Assembly (NCBI GenBank): GCA_942492795.1
Contig: OW818639.1
Location: 124,001 to 188,000 of the forward strand
From: RGIG3178 sp942492795
Lineage (GTDB): Bacteria > Bacillota > Clostridia > Christensenellales > QAND01
Length of the DNA: 64,000 bases
Direction of reading: 5' to 3'
The notes under the pieces are model-generated. The model did not search any database. It was not told the origin of the DNA and saw nothing but the letters and a program-made list of their open reading frames with translations. This document shows, in pieces, positions 8,253-16,636 of this stretch. The first letter of the stretch is position 1, and each line of letters begins with the position of its first letter. Both the position numbers and the translations under genes were made by a program.

Positions 8253-9260
8253 CTAGAACGAAGTTCCTCCACTGCCCGTAAAGCTCATCGCAAACGGCCT
8301 CCAGTCGTTGAACCCCGCCATATACCGCGCGCGGCCTTTGAAAATGTTGTTGTCGTTGTCCGCGATCTCACTTCGTACCGTCAGATTGACCCGGTCCAGC
8401 CACACCGCGCCGTAGTACGCGCTGTTGTACTCGCTGTCCATCAGAATCCACGGCGTGCTTGTGGCCGCAGACGGCTTGTGCGCGTTTAAATACGGCCAGA
8501 TGATCACGTTCCACAGCCCGTACTGGAAGTTCATGCTGTGCTTGTCGCTTTCCGGCTCGCCCTCGGCGCCGATCGCGTTCATCACAGCCTTTTTGAGCAT
8601 CGCGTCGTTGGGGATGACGATGGTGTCCGGTGACAGCCCCAGCAAGTTGCCGTCGTCGTCCGTCATGTTCTGCATCTTTTCCTGCAAATAGCACAGGTTG
8701 TCATAGGAAAACGCCCCGGCGAACAAATTGCTCTGCATGGTTGCCGCTCCGGTGACAGAGGGATGCGAAGTCGCAAACAGGTTTGCGCCGTCCGCCGACT
8801 TGCAGGAAAACGTCTTGCCGAGCGCCGTGTAGCTGCCCGCGTATCCGCCCATCAGAAGCCCCGCGCCGAAGGTCTCTCGCGTACGGTTGTAGGAAAGCGT
8901 GAACGCGCCGACGCGCTGCTTCACCTTTCCAAGATGCGCGTCTTCGGCCATCTCCATGGTCACTTCGAACTGGTTCTTCCACGTATCCGGCTCGATGACC
9001 TGCGAATACCCTTCGCGGAAACCGGCTATCGGGTACGCCCCGCCCTCGCCGACTGCCATGAAGTTCGGCAGCGCCGTTTCATAGGTAAATTTTTCGGCGA
9101 ACTTGTCTGTCTTCTCCATCACGAAGATCTCTTTGAGCACGCTGCGCTGTTTTTCAAACGCCTCAACCCTGCTTTCGATCAGGGCGCGGATGGGTTCCTG
9201 CGAGCGTCCGTAGATGGATTCGTTCAAGCCGGATGCTTTGCTAAATACAATGCCTGCCAT
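8253..9260 (-). CDS. Major capsid protein (HK97 fold, Mu gpT-like)
   Basis: The 335-aa protein resembles Mu-like major head subunits in length and pattern. An N-terminal helical arm (residues 20-60: E-P-I-R-A-L-I-E-S-R-V-E-A-F) precedes Y-P-I-A-G-F-R-E-G-Y, a long spine helix region, and a Gly-rich domain with L-F-A-T-S-H-P and P-D-T-I-V-I-P-N-D-A. Late motifs include D-S-E-Y-N-S-A-Y-Y and a final T-G-S-G-G-T-S-F. It follows the decoration and scaffold genes in the order scaffold, decoration, capsid seen in many phages. No separate prohead protease was found nearby. Confidence 0.8.
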   Translation of the reverse strand: MAGIVFSKASGLNESIYGRSQEPIRALIESRVEAFEKQRSVLKEIFVMEKTDKFAEKFTYETALPNFMAVGEGGAYPIAGFREGYSQVIEPDTWKNQFEVTMEMAEDAHLGKVKQRVGAFTLSYNRTRETFGAGLLMGGYAGSYTALGKTFSCKSADGANLFATSHPSVTGAATMQSNLFAGAFSYDNLCYLQEKMQNMTDDDGNLLGLSPDTIVIPNDAMLKKAVMNAIGAEGEPESDKHSMNFQYGLWNVIIWPYLNAHKPSAATSTPWILMDSEYNSAYYGAVWLDRVNLTVRSEIADNDNNIFKGRARYMAGFNDWRPFAMSFTGSGGTSF

Positions 9261-9272
9261 ATTTTTCTCTCC

Positions 9273-9671
9273 TTATGCTGCCGGGAACCGGCCACAGACG
9301 ACGGAACCCGAACTATTGCCGCCCTTATAGGTGATCTCAAACACGCCGCCCGTTTCGGTTATGGTAACCTGCGCGCCGTCGGTGTGCAGCGTTACCTTAT
9401 TCCCCAACAGGACGTCGGTTGCGTCGCCGACGATGGTCGTTTCATACTCGCGGTTTGGCACGACCGGCTCCACCGGCAATGTGGGCGCCACGGTTGCCGA
9501 AGCGGCGGTCTTCTGGCAAATATACTCGGGCGTTGCTAAAGCCCCGCATTTTGTCAGCCCGCCGTCGGTTAAAACCAGCGCTTCTCCGATGGCATAGGCC
9601 TCGTTGGCCGTCCCCGGGAGATAGACAAAGGCGGTATGCTGTTGGGCCTGGTCTTTGTTTGGTCTGAACAA
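9273..9671 (-). CDS. Probable head decoration / capsid-stabilising protein
   Basis: This 132-aa, largely beta-predicted protein (T-A-F-V-Y-L-P-G, E-A-L-V-L-T-D-G-G-L-T-K-C, then T-V-A-P-T-L-P-V-E-P) lies between scaffold and major capsid genes with gaps of 12 bases or less. Small beta proteins in this place usually trimerise on the capsid surface. The pattern A-Y-A-I-G-E-A-L-V-L-T-D-G is like the surface-exposed strands of DUF2190/decoration proteins. The assignment is based on position and general character. Confidence 0.6.
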   Translation of the reverse strand: MFRPNKDQAQQHTAFVYLPGTANEAYAIGEALVLTDGGLTKCGALATPEYICQKTAASATVAPTLPVEPVVPNREYETTIVGDATDVLLGNKVTLHTDGAQVTITETGGVFEITYKGGNSSGSVVCGRFPAA

Positions 9672-10523
9672 TTAGCTCACTCCTTCTGATTGTAGCGATT
9701 TTTGGTAGTGCTCGCGGATCTGTTTGTCTGTCCATTCCGGCATCATCGATCGGTAGGAACGGTAGGTGTCGCGCGGCACCACGATCTCGTTGGTGTTGGC
9801 GTTGTTCCCCGCTACGGTGTTGCGCAGGTGCGATTTGCCCGCGACGTTGTTGAACGCCGCCTGCGCCGCGGCTTTCGCCTTCGCGTTCACGATGGTTTCT
9901 CGGTTCGCGACGACATGCGCCTCGACATATGTCATGCCCCGGTTTGTCACGAGATCGAAAAACGCAGGGTAGTTCGGTATCTTATCCGGGAACTCTTCTA
10001 TGGATCCAACGCCAAGTTCCGGAAACTGCTCTTTTAAGTCGTTCACGGCGCAGTCGACTTCGGCCTGCTCTGTCATCCGCTGCGCCTGCAGCACGGCGGG
10101 ATGGTTGACGACCGCGTTTTCGGCAATGCTTGCTATATAGGCTTCGAGGTTGCCCGGGATCTCGCCGTTTCGTATGGCTTCGCGGGCCAGCGCGGCGTTC
10201 ATGTCCTCAAACGATTCGAACCCCTTGGATTTAGCCAGTGCGTCAGCCTGCGCGGCTTTTTTGGCCTGCGCTTCCAACTGCCGTATCCGCTCTTCGTATT
10301 GCGGCTTAAGCCTCTGCTCTGTTGTCCGCCGTATGCGCGCTGCCATTGCGTCCTCGGACCCGATCTCCTGCGCAGCGACTTCGGTTTTAACTCCCGTGTC
10401 GGATCGGTTTATCTGCGCAGGCGCGGCGACGTCCTGCTCTTCTTCGCCTCTATCGCCAAGCTGATCAGCGTTGTCAGCTTCCGTGTCGGTTTCGCTGCCG
10501 AAGGCGATGTCGAATTCTTCCAT
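9672..10523 (-). CDS. Phage scaffolding protein
   Basis: This 283-aa soluble protein has an acidic N-terminus (residues 1-45), a long charged coiled coil (about 65-115, R-I-R-R-T-T-E-Q-R-L-K-P-Q-Y-E-E-R-I), a middle domain and a basic C-terminal helix. That is the layout of scaffolds, whose C-terminus binds the capsid lattice from inside. The stop and the next start are adjacent (9672/9671). It precedes decoration and capsid genes in one transcription unit. Confidence 0.7.
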   Translation of the reverse strand: MEEFDIAFGSETDTEADNADQLGDRGEEEQDVAAPAQINRSDTGVKTEVAAQEIGSEDAMAARIRRTTEQRLKPQYEERIRQLEAQAKKAAQADALAKSKGFESFEDMNAALAREAIRNGEIPGNLEAYIASIAENAVVNHPAVLQAQRMTEQAEVDCAVNDLKEQFPELGVGSIEEFPDKIPNYPAFFDLVTNRGMTYVEAHVVANRETIVNAKAKAAAQAAFNNVAGKSHLRNTVAGNNANTNEIVVPRDTYRSYRSMMPEWTDKQIREHYQKSLQSEGVS

Positions 10524-10536
10524 CGTTTACTCCTTT

Positions 10537-10674
10537 CTACTTGGAGCGGAGATCGCCGCTCTTTTTGGTGCCTGCGGACTTAGTTTCGGATTTGCCGGCA
10601 GGCGCTTTGATCACCTGCTGGCCCGAGAGCTTGATGCGTCCCTGGTAAGCGTTGTTGTCCGGTTTCGCAGCCAT
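10537..10674 (-). CDS. 45-aa basic phage miniprotein
   Basis: A strong AGGAGG lies 7 bases before the ATG at 10674. The frame reads M-A-A-K-P-D-N-N-A-Y-Q-G-R-I-K-L-S-G-Q-Q and ends S-G-D-L-R-S-K-stop, giving 45 residues rich in Lys, Ser and Gly. It sits 13 bases before the scaffold gene in the head operon. It is probably disordered. Small basic proteins in this position can be scaffold or capsid accessory factors, but no function is recognised. Confidence 0.65.
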   Translation of the reverse strand: MAAKPDNNAYQGRIKLSGQQVIKAPAGKSETKSAGTKKSGDLRSK

Positions 10675-10710
10675 ATGCGATTCCTCCTTTTTGGTATTGA
10701 AAAAGGGCGT

Positions 10711-11112
10711 TCAGGTGAGCGCCCCTGTTTCCCGGATTTGTTGTGCCTTGCTATCCTTAATTGCGGCTTCGATCTTCGCGAAAAGCCATGCGTCGACGTT
10801 CTCGGTCGCTTGCGACAATGCCTGCAGCGCGGCTTCGCCCATCACTCTTTTAGCGATCTCCTTGGCCATTGCAAGGGCTTTTATCTGTTCTTCGCGGGTA
10901 AACGCGCCATCGGATTTGAGCGCGTCCACGACCGTCTGGGATACCATCGAAACCGCGGTTTTCACCGTGTCCACCGCGATGCATAGGTAGGTGTCCAGCT
11001 TTTCGTTTTTGGTTTTTAAGGCAAAATAGCGGACGAACGCGCCTGTGATGACGGGTATCGCCGCCACCAAAACCGCGTTGAGTACGCTTAATAAAAACTG
11101 TTGAAATGTCAT
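10711..11112 (-). CDS. Phage holin, LLH-type
   Basis: The protein has 133 residues from the ATG at 11112 (AGGAGA 7 bases upstream). One strong N-terminal membrane segment (residues 5-30, L-L-S-V-L-N-A-V-L-V-A-A-I-P-V-I) is followed by a charged helical tail with A-V-D-T-V-K-T-A-V and T-R-E-E-Q-I-K-A-L-A. This is the plan of LLH-family holins, which let endolysin reach the wall. It is separated from the endolysin and XhlA-like genes by a repeat block, a sign that the lysis cassette has been split. Confidence 0.75.
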   Translation of the reverse strand: MTFQQFLLSVLNAVLVAAIPVITGAFVRYFALKTKNEKLDTYLCIAVDTVKTAVSMVSQTVVDALKSDGAFTREEQIKALAMAKEIAKRVMGEAALQALSQATENVDAWLFAKIEAAIKDSKAQQIRETGALT

Positions 11113-11749
11113 TTGTATTCTCCTTTTTGCGCCATAGGCGCTGTATTTAAGTGTGTGTTCTAAAAACATAAATAGGGAACGGTCTTGACCGTTGCGATTG
11201 ACAAATTCTTATGTAGGAGATGCTGCCTTCAATCCGACGTCGTATCATTCGCGCCTTATGTTTAGTGACGCCGAAGACGGCGTTCTCTACGATACAAAAG
11301 AGGAAGGGTCAAGACCCTTCCCTACGCTCCAAACCTATCACCTGTTAGTGACAAACCTCCCTGATCCCCCCCTAAAGCCAACAAGATCAACTTTGCAGAA
11401 TACATTGCAGCTATCCAACAGGCAGGAACGTGTGCACGTTCCTGCAAACAACCGCACCACGCAGTGGCCGTTTTAAGGGGGTAATGGGATCGCCAAGGGA
11501 CCTTAGGGGGGAAATCGGAAGCCCCCCTGGTCCCTTGGCAAAGAAAAATAAAATGCTGTTCCCTGCGGGGTATATCTTTTACCTCTGAAAAGCATGGCTC
11601 AGCCTGCACTACCGCTTAGTTTCGTCTCACGTTTTAGAACCTCCATTTTGCTTTATTCTCCACAGGAGGCGCTCGTTTCGGTTCCACCCACCACCCAAGA
11701 GGGATGGTCAGACATCTTTTCTTAGCGATAAGCCTTGGCCTTTCGCCAA
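11113..11749. repeat. Gene-free spacer filled by dispersed-repeat modules
   Basis: Modules seen in order: a degenerate GGAACGGTCTTGACCGTT (about 11168), a perfect GGAAGGGTC/GACCCTTCC hairpin at 11302-11321, a GGAACG/CGTTCC hairpin with a different loop (about 11426-11444), the CACGCAGTGGCCGTTTTAAG module, the GGGGGGAAATCGGAAGCCCC module, and the CCACCCACCACCCA end (about 11688). No gene was seen. Confidence 0.75.
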
Positions 11750-12052
11750 TCACTGCAGCCCCATCCTGCTCGCAATCAGCGCGAGCAAAAACAGCGTGAC
11801 CGCCTGCAACACCGTGTTGACGATAATCTCCGCGCGGCGTTTGGGCTTGTCCTCAATTTTGTCGACCCGTGCTTGAAGATCAACAATCTGCTTTTTCAAC
11901 AGATCGTTGATCTGTGCCTGCGACACGCTGCCCATCTCAAGCTCGGTCAAGCCCTTTTCACTGTCCGAAATGCGCCGATCCAGCACGATTAAGCATTCAT
12001 CGACACGCTTGTGCTTCTCGTCACACAGCTTTGAACTGATTGTCGTATCCAT
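11750..12052 (-). CDS. XhlA-like membrane protein of the lysis cassette
   Basis: The protein has 100 residues from the ATG at 12052 (AAGGGTG upstream). Residues 5-70 form a coiled coil (V-D-E-C-L-I-V-L-D-R-R-I, then L-L-K-K-Q-I-V-D-L-Q-A-R-V-D-K-I-E-D). A single C-terminal membrane segment (about 75-98) ends in A-S-R-M-G-L-Q. This matches XhlA/haemolysin-like phage proteins that assist holins. A GTG start overlapping the endolysin stop would add 23 residues and is less likely. Confidence 0.65.
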   Translation of the reverse strand: MDTTISSKLCDEKHKRVDECLIVLDRRISDSEKGLTELEMGSVSQAQINDLLKKQIVDLQARVDKIEDKPKRRAEIIVNTVLQAVTLFLLALIASRMGLQ

Positions 12053-12113
12053 CACGCACTCACCCTTTCCACTATCCTTGTAACGACATCCAAGTGTCCC
12101 GCATTGTTGTATT

Positions 12114-13493
12114 TCATGCACTCGTCCCCCCGATTCCGATGACCGCGAACAACGGCGTATGATCCGACAACCCCGTTGTTCCCGTTATGGTGTTTATCAC
12201 ATTGATGTTATTCGATACGATAATGTTGTCTATCACGCCGGAAAATGCCATCGTATAATTGCCAAACGCTGCATAGTCCGTAGCATTGAAGTCCCCGAAC
12301 AGTATCTTATAGGCGTTGGCGTCCGCGTCCATGATACCTGCGATTTGCAGCATCTGCCCGGCAGGAATCCCTGTGTGATAGTCGCAGTGCGTGTTGTAAA
12401 CCGACACGCGCAGACTGCTTATCTCCATGACCGCTTTTTGCAGTATCCGCTTTTCATACCCGAAACTATTAAGAGGAAAAACCTCCTGCGCACTCCCTTC
12501 GAAACGGGACAAAAGACCGATGCCGTATTGCCCTTGCGGAACATTGATCGACTTGGCGAACTGAACAAGCGGCATATTGGGCGTTTTCAAGTCTTGAAGG
12601 TTGTCGGCGGACGGGGTTACAATCGCCTCCTGAATGCCCATGATATCGGGCTTGTAGGACACGATCAGATCTCGCTGCGCGCCGATGTTGCCAAAGCCGC
12701 GCTTGATGTTCCAAGTGCCTACGCTCAGTGTCGTGGGATTGTTTCCGCCCGACGCCGCGCCGCTTGTGCGTGTGTCGATTACCGTCCAAGTCTGCGGTCC
12801 TGCGATGCCGTCCACCGGGATGCCTTGCTCTTTTTGAAACTTTTTCACGGCGGCCTCCGTTTTTGGGCCGAAATCTCCGTCGATTGTAAGGTTGTACCCA
12901 AGCGTGTTTAACAAGCGCTGCAGCAGCCGTACGGTCGGGTTGTTCCTATCTCCGAGGCAAACCGCAGGCGGCAGTGCCCGGCTTTCATACTCGAACTTGG
13001 TTTTCATCCGCCCCCAAGCGTTCCACTCGGACGGCACAAACGGTGTCAGCACGACACCCTCTTTGAGCCCCTTTGCCTGTACGACCTGCCATTTGTTTTT
13101 TACAAAGCACAGCCATCCGACGTGGTGCGCACGGTTTGTGACGGGATACAGTTTAAACAACGCGACACCTTCCTCATAGGGGCAGCAGGCCATTACCCTG
13201 GATGATTCACCGAAACACCAAACCGCAAAGTTCGTGTTGGAGGATATCTCTGTCTTCTCGCCGCCAAACTTCGTCATCCAATAATCCATCAGCCCCTGGC
13301 AGTCGTATACCGGTTTTCCAACCCAGCGCAGCGCGTATTTGAGATAGGATTTAAGGCTCCAAAGCTTGTAGTTCTTTTTGAGAATCCGAGCACGCGCCAC
13401 TGTGAGCACCTCGCCGGAAGTGCCTAGAACCGCGCCGTTTCCCACCTGCGTGAGCGCCCACCGAACAAATTCATGAACTTTCCGTTTTGCCAT
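12114..13493 (-). CDS. Endolysin with an NlpC/P60-like domain, a peptidoglycan-binding domain and a fused EEP phosphoesterase/nuclease domain
   Basis: This 459-aa protein starts at the ATG at 13493 (GGGGGT upstream). Residues 1-185 resemble NlpC/P60 or CHAP amidases: Cys in P-V-Y-D-C-Q-G-L-M-D-Y-W and His in N-R-A-H-H-V-G-W-L-C. Residues about 195-260 are a PG_binding_1 domain (V-R-L-L-Q-R-L-L-N-T-L-G-Y, D-G-D-F-G-P-K-T, V-D-G-I-A-G-P-Q-T-W). Residues about 275-459 are an endonuclease/exonuclease/phosphatase fold with T-W-N-I-K, D-I-M-G-I-Q-E-A, Y-N-T-H-C-D-Y-H, G-D-F-N-A-T-D and L-S-D-H-T-P-L, so the metal and catalytic residues are present. The first two domains fit lysis. The third is not a usual endolysin part and might degrade DNA or a phosphate ester. 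Confidence 0.8.
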   Translation of the reverse strand: MAKRKVHEFVRWALTQVGNGAVLGTSGEVLTVARARILKKNYKLWSLKSYLKYALRWVGKPVYDCQGLMDYWMTKFGGEKTEISSNTNFAVWCFGESSRVMACCPYEEGVALFKLYPVTNRAHHVGWLCFVKNKWQVVQAKGLKEGVVLTPFVPSEWNAWGRMKTKFEYESRALPPAVCLGDRNNPTVRLLQRLLNTLGYNLTIDGDFGPKTEAAVKKFQKEQGIPVDGIAGPQTWTVIDTRTSGAASGGNNPTTLSVGTWNIKRGFGNIGAQRDLIVSYKPDIMGIQEAIVTPSADNLQDLKTPNMPLVQFAKSINVPQGQYGIGLLSRFEGSAQEVFPLNSFGYEKRILQKAVMEISSLRVSVYNTHCDYHTGIPAGQMLQIAGIMDADANAYKILFGDFNATDYAAFGNYTMAFSGVIDNIIVSNNINVINTITGTTGLSDHTPLFAVIGIGGTSA

Positions 13494-13743
13494 TCGAATA
13501 CCCCCGATGTTTGCATATGCGCATCCTGCGCATAAAAAATAGCGCGCCTGCGCTTTATAATACTGGCCGCATTGACGATTTGTTCCTTGTTGTGTGCATG
13601 CATCACCCTGCATAGCTGCACCGGACCTCGTAAACTGTACGGCATAATTTGCGTCCTACCGGCAACCGTTTTTGATGCCGACACAGTGCTATTGGAAATT
13701 TTGTCTGATCTGTGCTATTCTCCTATGGAAAGGATGTGTTTTT

Positions 13744-13971
13744 ATGGGCCGAACCGCCGAGATCGACCGCTTTCTCGCCGTATCCGATAAAGGAACCGAG
13801 TATACCGTCGTCGTGAGCCAATACTTTATTTCCACAAGGAATGCCGATAAGTCGCCGGGTGAGATCCCGGGCGTGCGCGATATGATCACAACCACCGGAC
13901 AGATCGTCAATCCGCTTGACGACAATACATACCGCATCGCTTCGACCAAGGAGATTCTTCGCAAGGTCTGA
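13744..13971 (+). CDS. 75-aa conserved small protein, paralogue of the gene at 26262
   Basis: This small protein runs against the surrounding phage genes. It starts at the ATG at 13744 behind GGAAAGGATGTG and ends before a clear terminator. It shares length and pattern with the 75-aa protein at 26262-26489: E-I/V-D-R-F-x-A, S-D-x-G-x-x-Y-T, Q-x-F, P-G near the middle, T-T/S-x-G, and a final (R/E)-I-(A/I)-(S/A)-T. The leaders match too (GAAAGGATGTG). The Y-T-V-V-V-S-Q-Y-F core looks like a small beta barrel. The function is unknown. Being monocistronic and antisense suggests a moron-type cargo gene expressed on its own. Confidence 0.7.
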   Translation: MGRTAEIDRFLAVSDKGTEYTVVVSQYFISTRNADKSPGEIPGVRDMITTTGQIVNPLDDNTYRIASTKEILRKV

Positions 13972-13988
13972 CATCAACGCAAAACCCG

Positions 13989-14016
13989 ACGAGCCGCAAT
14001 TCTGCGGCTCTTTTGT
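13989..14016 (+). terminator. Rho-independent terminator
   Basis: GAGCCGCA (13991-13998) pairs with TGCGGCTC (14003-14010) and is followed by TTTTGTTTTG. It ends the 75-aa gene. Confidence 0.85.
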
Positions 14017-14034
14017 TTTGTTTTTAAGCCGCGA

Positions 14035-15294
14035 TCACAGCAATCCCTGCACCGATTTGACCGATACGATCATCAGTCCCTGCGCCGTTTTGACCGACGC
14101 TTTCGCAAGACCCTGGATGGTTTTGACATAGGACGACGGCACCGCAGTGCCCCGAACCTGAAACGGCGTATCGCGGGCAGCTATCGCCTCCCACCCGTCC
14201 CCTTCGCCGTAATCGCCAAACGTATTGCCTGCATGGGTCGGGGAGGTGTTGTCAAAATTGAGTACATAAGTGCCTGTTGCGTCCGCATCCAGCTCGATCG
14301 CGATGCAGTACTTCGTATTGGCGCTCAGCGTATAGGGGGTTGAAAAGTTAAAATCCACCCATTCGTTGGCCGTTGGTAAATTGCTCCACAAAATCGTATC
14401 GGAACTTGCAAGCGGAGCGTTCATCGCCGATGCGGGAATGCCGGTGGAACCCCACGTCCCCGAATGGGCGTACAGCCTTGCGCGTATGACAGGCGTTCCG
14501 GTCGGCGTATCCCCTTGATGAATATAGAATCTGGCCTTGGTCAGCTGGTATGCCGTGGCTCCGCACGCAAATGTCTGCCCGAAGGATTGCAAAAAAAGTC
14601 CCGGCCAGTCATCGTAACTTGAATTTTCCGCGCTGTAGCTGTCAATGACGGTTGTCCCATCATTAGCCGGAGCAACGGCGAAGAGGATATAAGCGGAATA
14701 ATTGGCTGCATTGTCGGTGGTCGCCGTCGTTGACCCCACAGTTCCCGCGTCCAGTTTGATCCCGTACGAAAACGCAATACCGCCTCCCAAACCGGCGGAA
14801 GTTGCCGCATCATGCCCTTCGGTGATGCTCGCAAGCGAGGCGTTTGCCCACGACGAGTAATTGGACGTGTCGTTCGCGTCCGCATCATAAAATCCGATGG
14901 CGGTGATGACGAGACATTCGTCCACTGTCGTCGTCACGCCGCCTGCCGAAAAAGCCGTTGTGCCGGAGGTGCCCTTTGTGGAAACGTTGATCGGGTTTTG
15001 GGTATCAGCGCCGCGCAGGCAGAGCATCAATCCGCGCGTACTGTCGCCGCTGTCCGCAACGGATACGGCGGATTCGGAGGAACCCGCGATCTTGTAACAT
15101 ACGCGCAGGTAGGCGTTGGTGGCGGATTGCGTGTCAAGCGATGTCCAACCGGATGGCGTTTGTACTGCCGCGTCATACCCTTCAAGCAACAACAGCAGCA
15201 GGTCGTTTGCCGCGTATCCCGTTGGTACGGCAACGGATATCCCCACCGTATCGGAAGCCATTGCTGAGGATTTTCCAATATATCTTACCGGCAT
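14035..15294 (-). CDS. Phage surface/fibre-like structural protein
   Basis: The protein has 419 residues from the ATG at 15294 behind AAGGAGG. It is beta-rich, Thr/Ser/Ala/Gly-rich and low in charge, like receptor-binding or capsid-fibre proteins. The N-terminal part (1-200) resembles appendage proteins (V-G-I-S-V-A-V-P-T-G-Y, P-S-G-W-T-S-L). The middle part (215-380) is jelly-roll-like with W-P-G-L-F-L-Q-S-F-G-Q-T-F and Y-C-I-A-I-E-L-D. The last 30 residues contain three near repeats of V-K-T-x-Q-G-L. It lies directly downstream of the collagen-like gene, consistent with a fibre complex. Confidence 0.65.
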   Translation of the reverse strand: MPVRYIGKSSAMASDTVGISVAVPTGYAANDLLLLLLEGYDAAVQTPSGWTSLDTQSATNAYLRVCYKIAGSSESAVSVADSGDSTRGLMLCLRGADTQNPINVSTKGTSGTTAFSAGGVTTTVDECLVITAIGFYDADANDTSNYSSWANASLASITEGHDAATSAGLGGGIAFSYGIKLDAGTVGSTTATTDNAANYSAYILFAVAPANDGTTVIDSYSAENSSYDDWPGLFLQSFGQTFACGATAYQLTKARFYIHQGDTPTGTPVIRARLYAHSGTWGSTGIPASAMNAPLASSDTILWSNLPTANEWVDFNFSTPYTLSANTKYCIAIELDADATGTYVLNFDNTSPTHAGNTFGDYGEGDGWEAIAARDTPFQVRGTAVPSSYVKTIQGLAKASVKTAQGLMIVSVKSVQGLL

Positions 15295-15319
15295 CGTCTT
15301 TTCCTCCTTCCGGTGCTTG

Positions 15320-16513
15320 TCATGTGTGCGTGATGTACAAAAGATTCGGCTGCACAAGCATCCGGTTTGCGTGCGTAGCGATGCCGACGACCTGTATCAC
15401 CCCGTCTGTGCCGGATGGCTGTGTTTGCGTCAGTCCGCCCAATGTTCCCGACGCGTAGACAAACCCGCCCACCGTCCATGCCCAACTGTCGTCGCGGAAT
15501 ATACCGTGCAGCAGGATGTTGCCCGAAGCATTGGCTGAGATTGCCGCCATCACGATGCCAATGACGGGCATGGTTGAAATCGCGTCGGCGTCCGCTTTCC
15601 ATACCTTGCCGTCGGATTTCATATACACGGCTTCGCATGTTGCCAACGCCTCTCCCGCGGTCAACGAAATATACACGCCGTTGCCGCTGTGGTCATTGGC
15701 AGGTACCGCCGAAAGCGCGATGTCCGTTCCCGTTGGCCCCGTGTCGCCGGTGTCGCCGCGGCTCGCGGCAAGGCCCCAATATGCTGTATCCGTCGGTAAA
15801 TTTCCGGTCGTCTGCTGCTTGGCATAATACAGCGAGCCGTCGTAGGTCGCCATGTCGATGTGCGCCGTGTTGTTGTGATAGGTCGCACCTGCGTCATACG
15901 CCCCGGCCATCACAATCGACACGCCTGTGTCGCCTTTGTCGCCGGCAGCATGAAACACGACATAGATGTCATCACCAACTGTGAGATTGTTCGTAGCACC
16001 CCACATAAACTGCACCGGAAACGTTCGGTAAGCGCCGCTATCCACGGGCGTTCCCGTGCATTTGTATAGTCTGGGTAAAACATTGCTGTTGGGTGCATGA
16101 ATCTCAAAATATCCTTTGGCGGTGCTTGTAATGCTTCCGATATAATCCAGCCACGGTGTCAGCGTACCCGACTGCGCTGTTTCATGGATAAGAATTTCCG
16201 TCGCATTGCTTGGATTGCCGGTGTTGAAACTAAGGCACGACTCGTCCGGGGGAATGCCCACGTTTGCGTCATAGGTCATATGTATACCGACAACCCCGTC
16301 TTCCCCATCCTGCCCGTCCGCTCCGTTCTGGGCAAAGAAGACAAAAGATACAAAGCATTTGATGTTCTCTGCAAGGGTAGGAGCCGTGAAATTCCAAACC
16401 TGCCCGGTCAATGCCACACTCGTATCCAGCCACGAAACATCCATAACATAAAAAGTCACGATATCTCCGTCCGTCGTTTCCAATGTCACTATAGACGGCA
16501 TGATACTCAACAT
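15320..16513 (-). CDS. Collagen-like fibre protein, distal part, in frame with the upstream gene across a UGA
   Basis: The 397-aa frame from the ATG at 16513 has short Gly-X-Y patches (G-A-D-G-Q-D-G-E-D-G near 65 and G-D-T-G-D-T-G-P-T-G-T near 265). It also has phage-fibre repeats (A-G-A-Y-D-A-G-A-T-Y, Y-Y-A-K-Q-Q-T-T-G-N-L-P). The same frame is open upstream through 41 more codons (G-V-Y-P-N-D-A-D-S-A-T-F-Y-A-N-S) to the UGA at 16637-16639 that ends the collagen-like gene. No ribosome site fits the ATG at 16513. The parts 17245-16637 and 16636-15320 therefore look like one ~640-residue gene broken by a single stop codon. Readthrough or recoding is an alternative. Confidence 0.65.
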   Translation of the reverse strand: MLSIMPSIVTLETTDGDIVTFYVMDVSWLDTSVALTGQVWNFTAPTLAENIKCFVSFVFFAQNGADGQDGEDGVVGIHMTYDANVGIPPDESCLSFNTGNPSNATEILIHETAQSGTLTPWLDYIGSITSTAKGYFEIHAPNSNVLPRLYKCTGTPVDSGAYRTFPVQFMWGATNNLTVGDDIYVVFHAAGDKGDTGVSIVMAGAYDAGATYHNNTAHIDMATYDGSLYYAKQQTTGNLPTDTAYWGLAASRGDTGDTGPTGTDIALSAVPANDHSGNGVYISLTAGEALATCEAVYMKSDGKVWKADADAISTMPVIGIVMAAISANASGNILLHGIFRDDSWAWTVGGFVYASGTLGGLTQTQPSGTDGVIQVVGIATHANRMLVQPNLLYITHT

Positions 16514-16636
16514 ATCAAACCAGTTTCCCGCTTCCCCAACCAGGGATGTGTTGCTAAAAACAAGGGTTGTCCATTGTTGAATATCGGTTGAATTCGCGTA
16601 AAATGTCGCGGAATCCGCATCGTTGGGATATACGCC

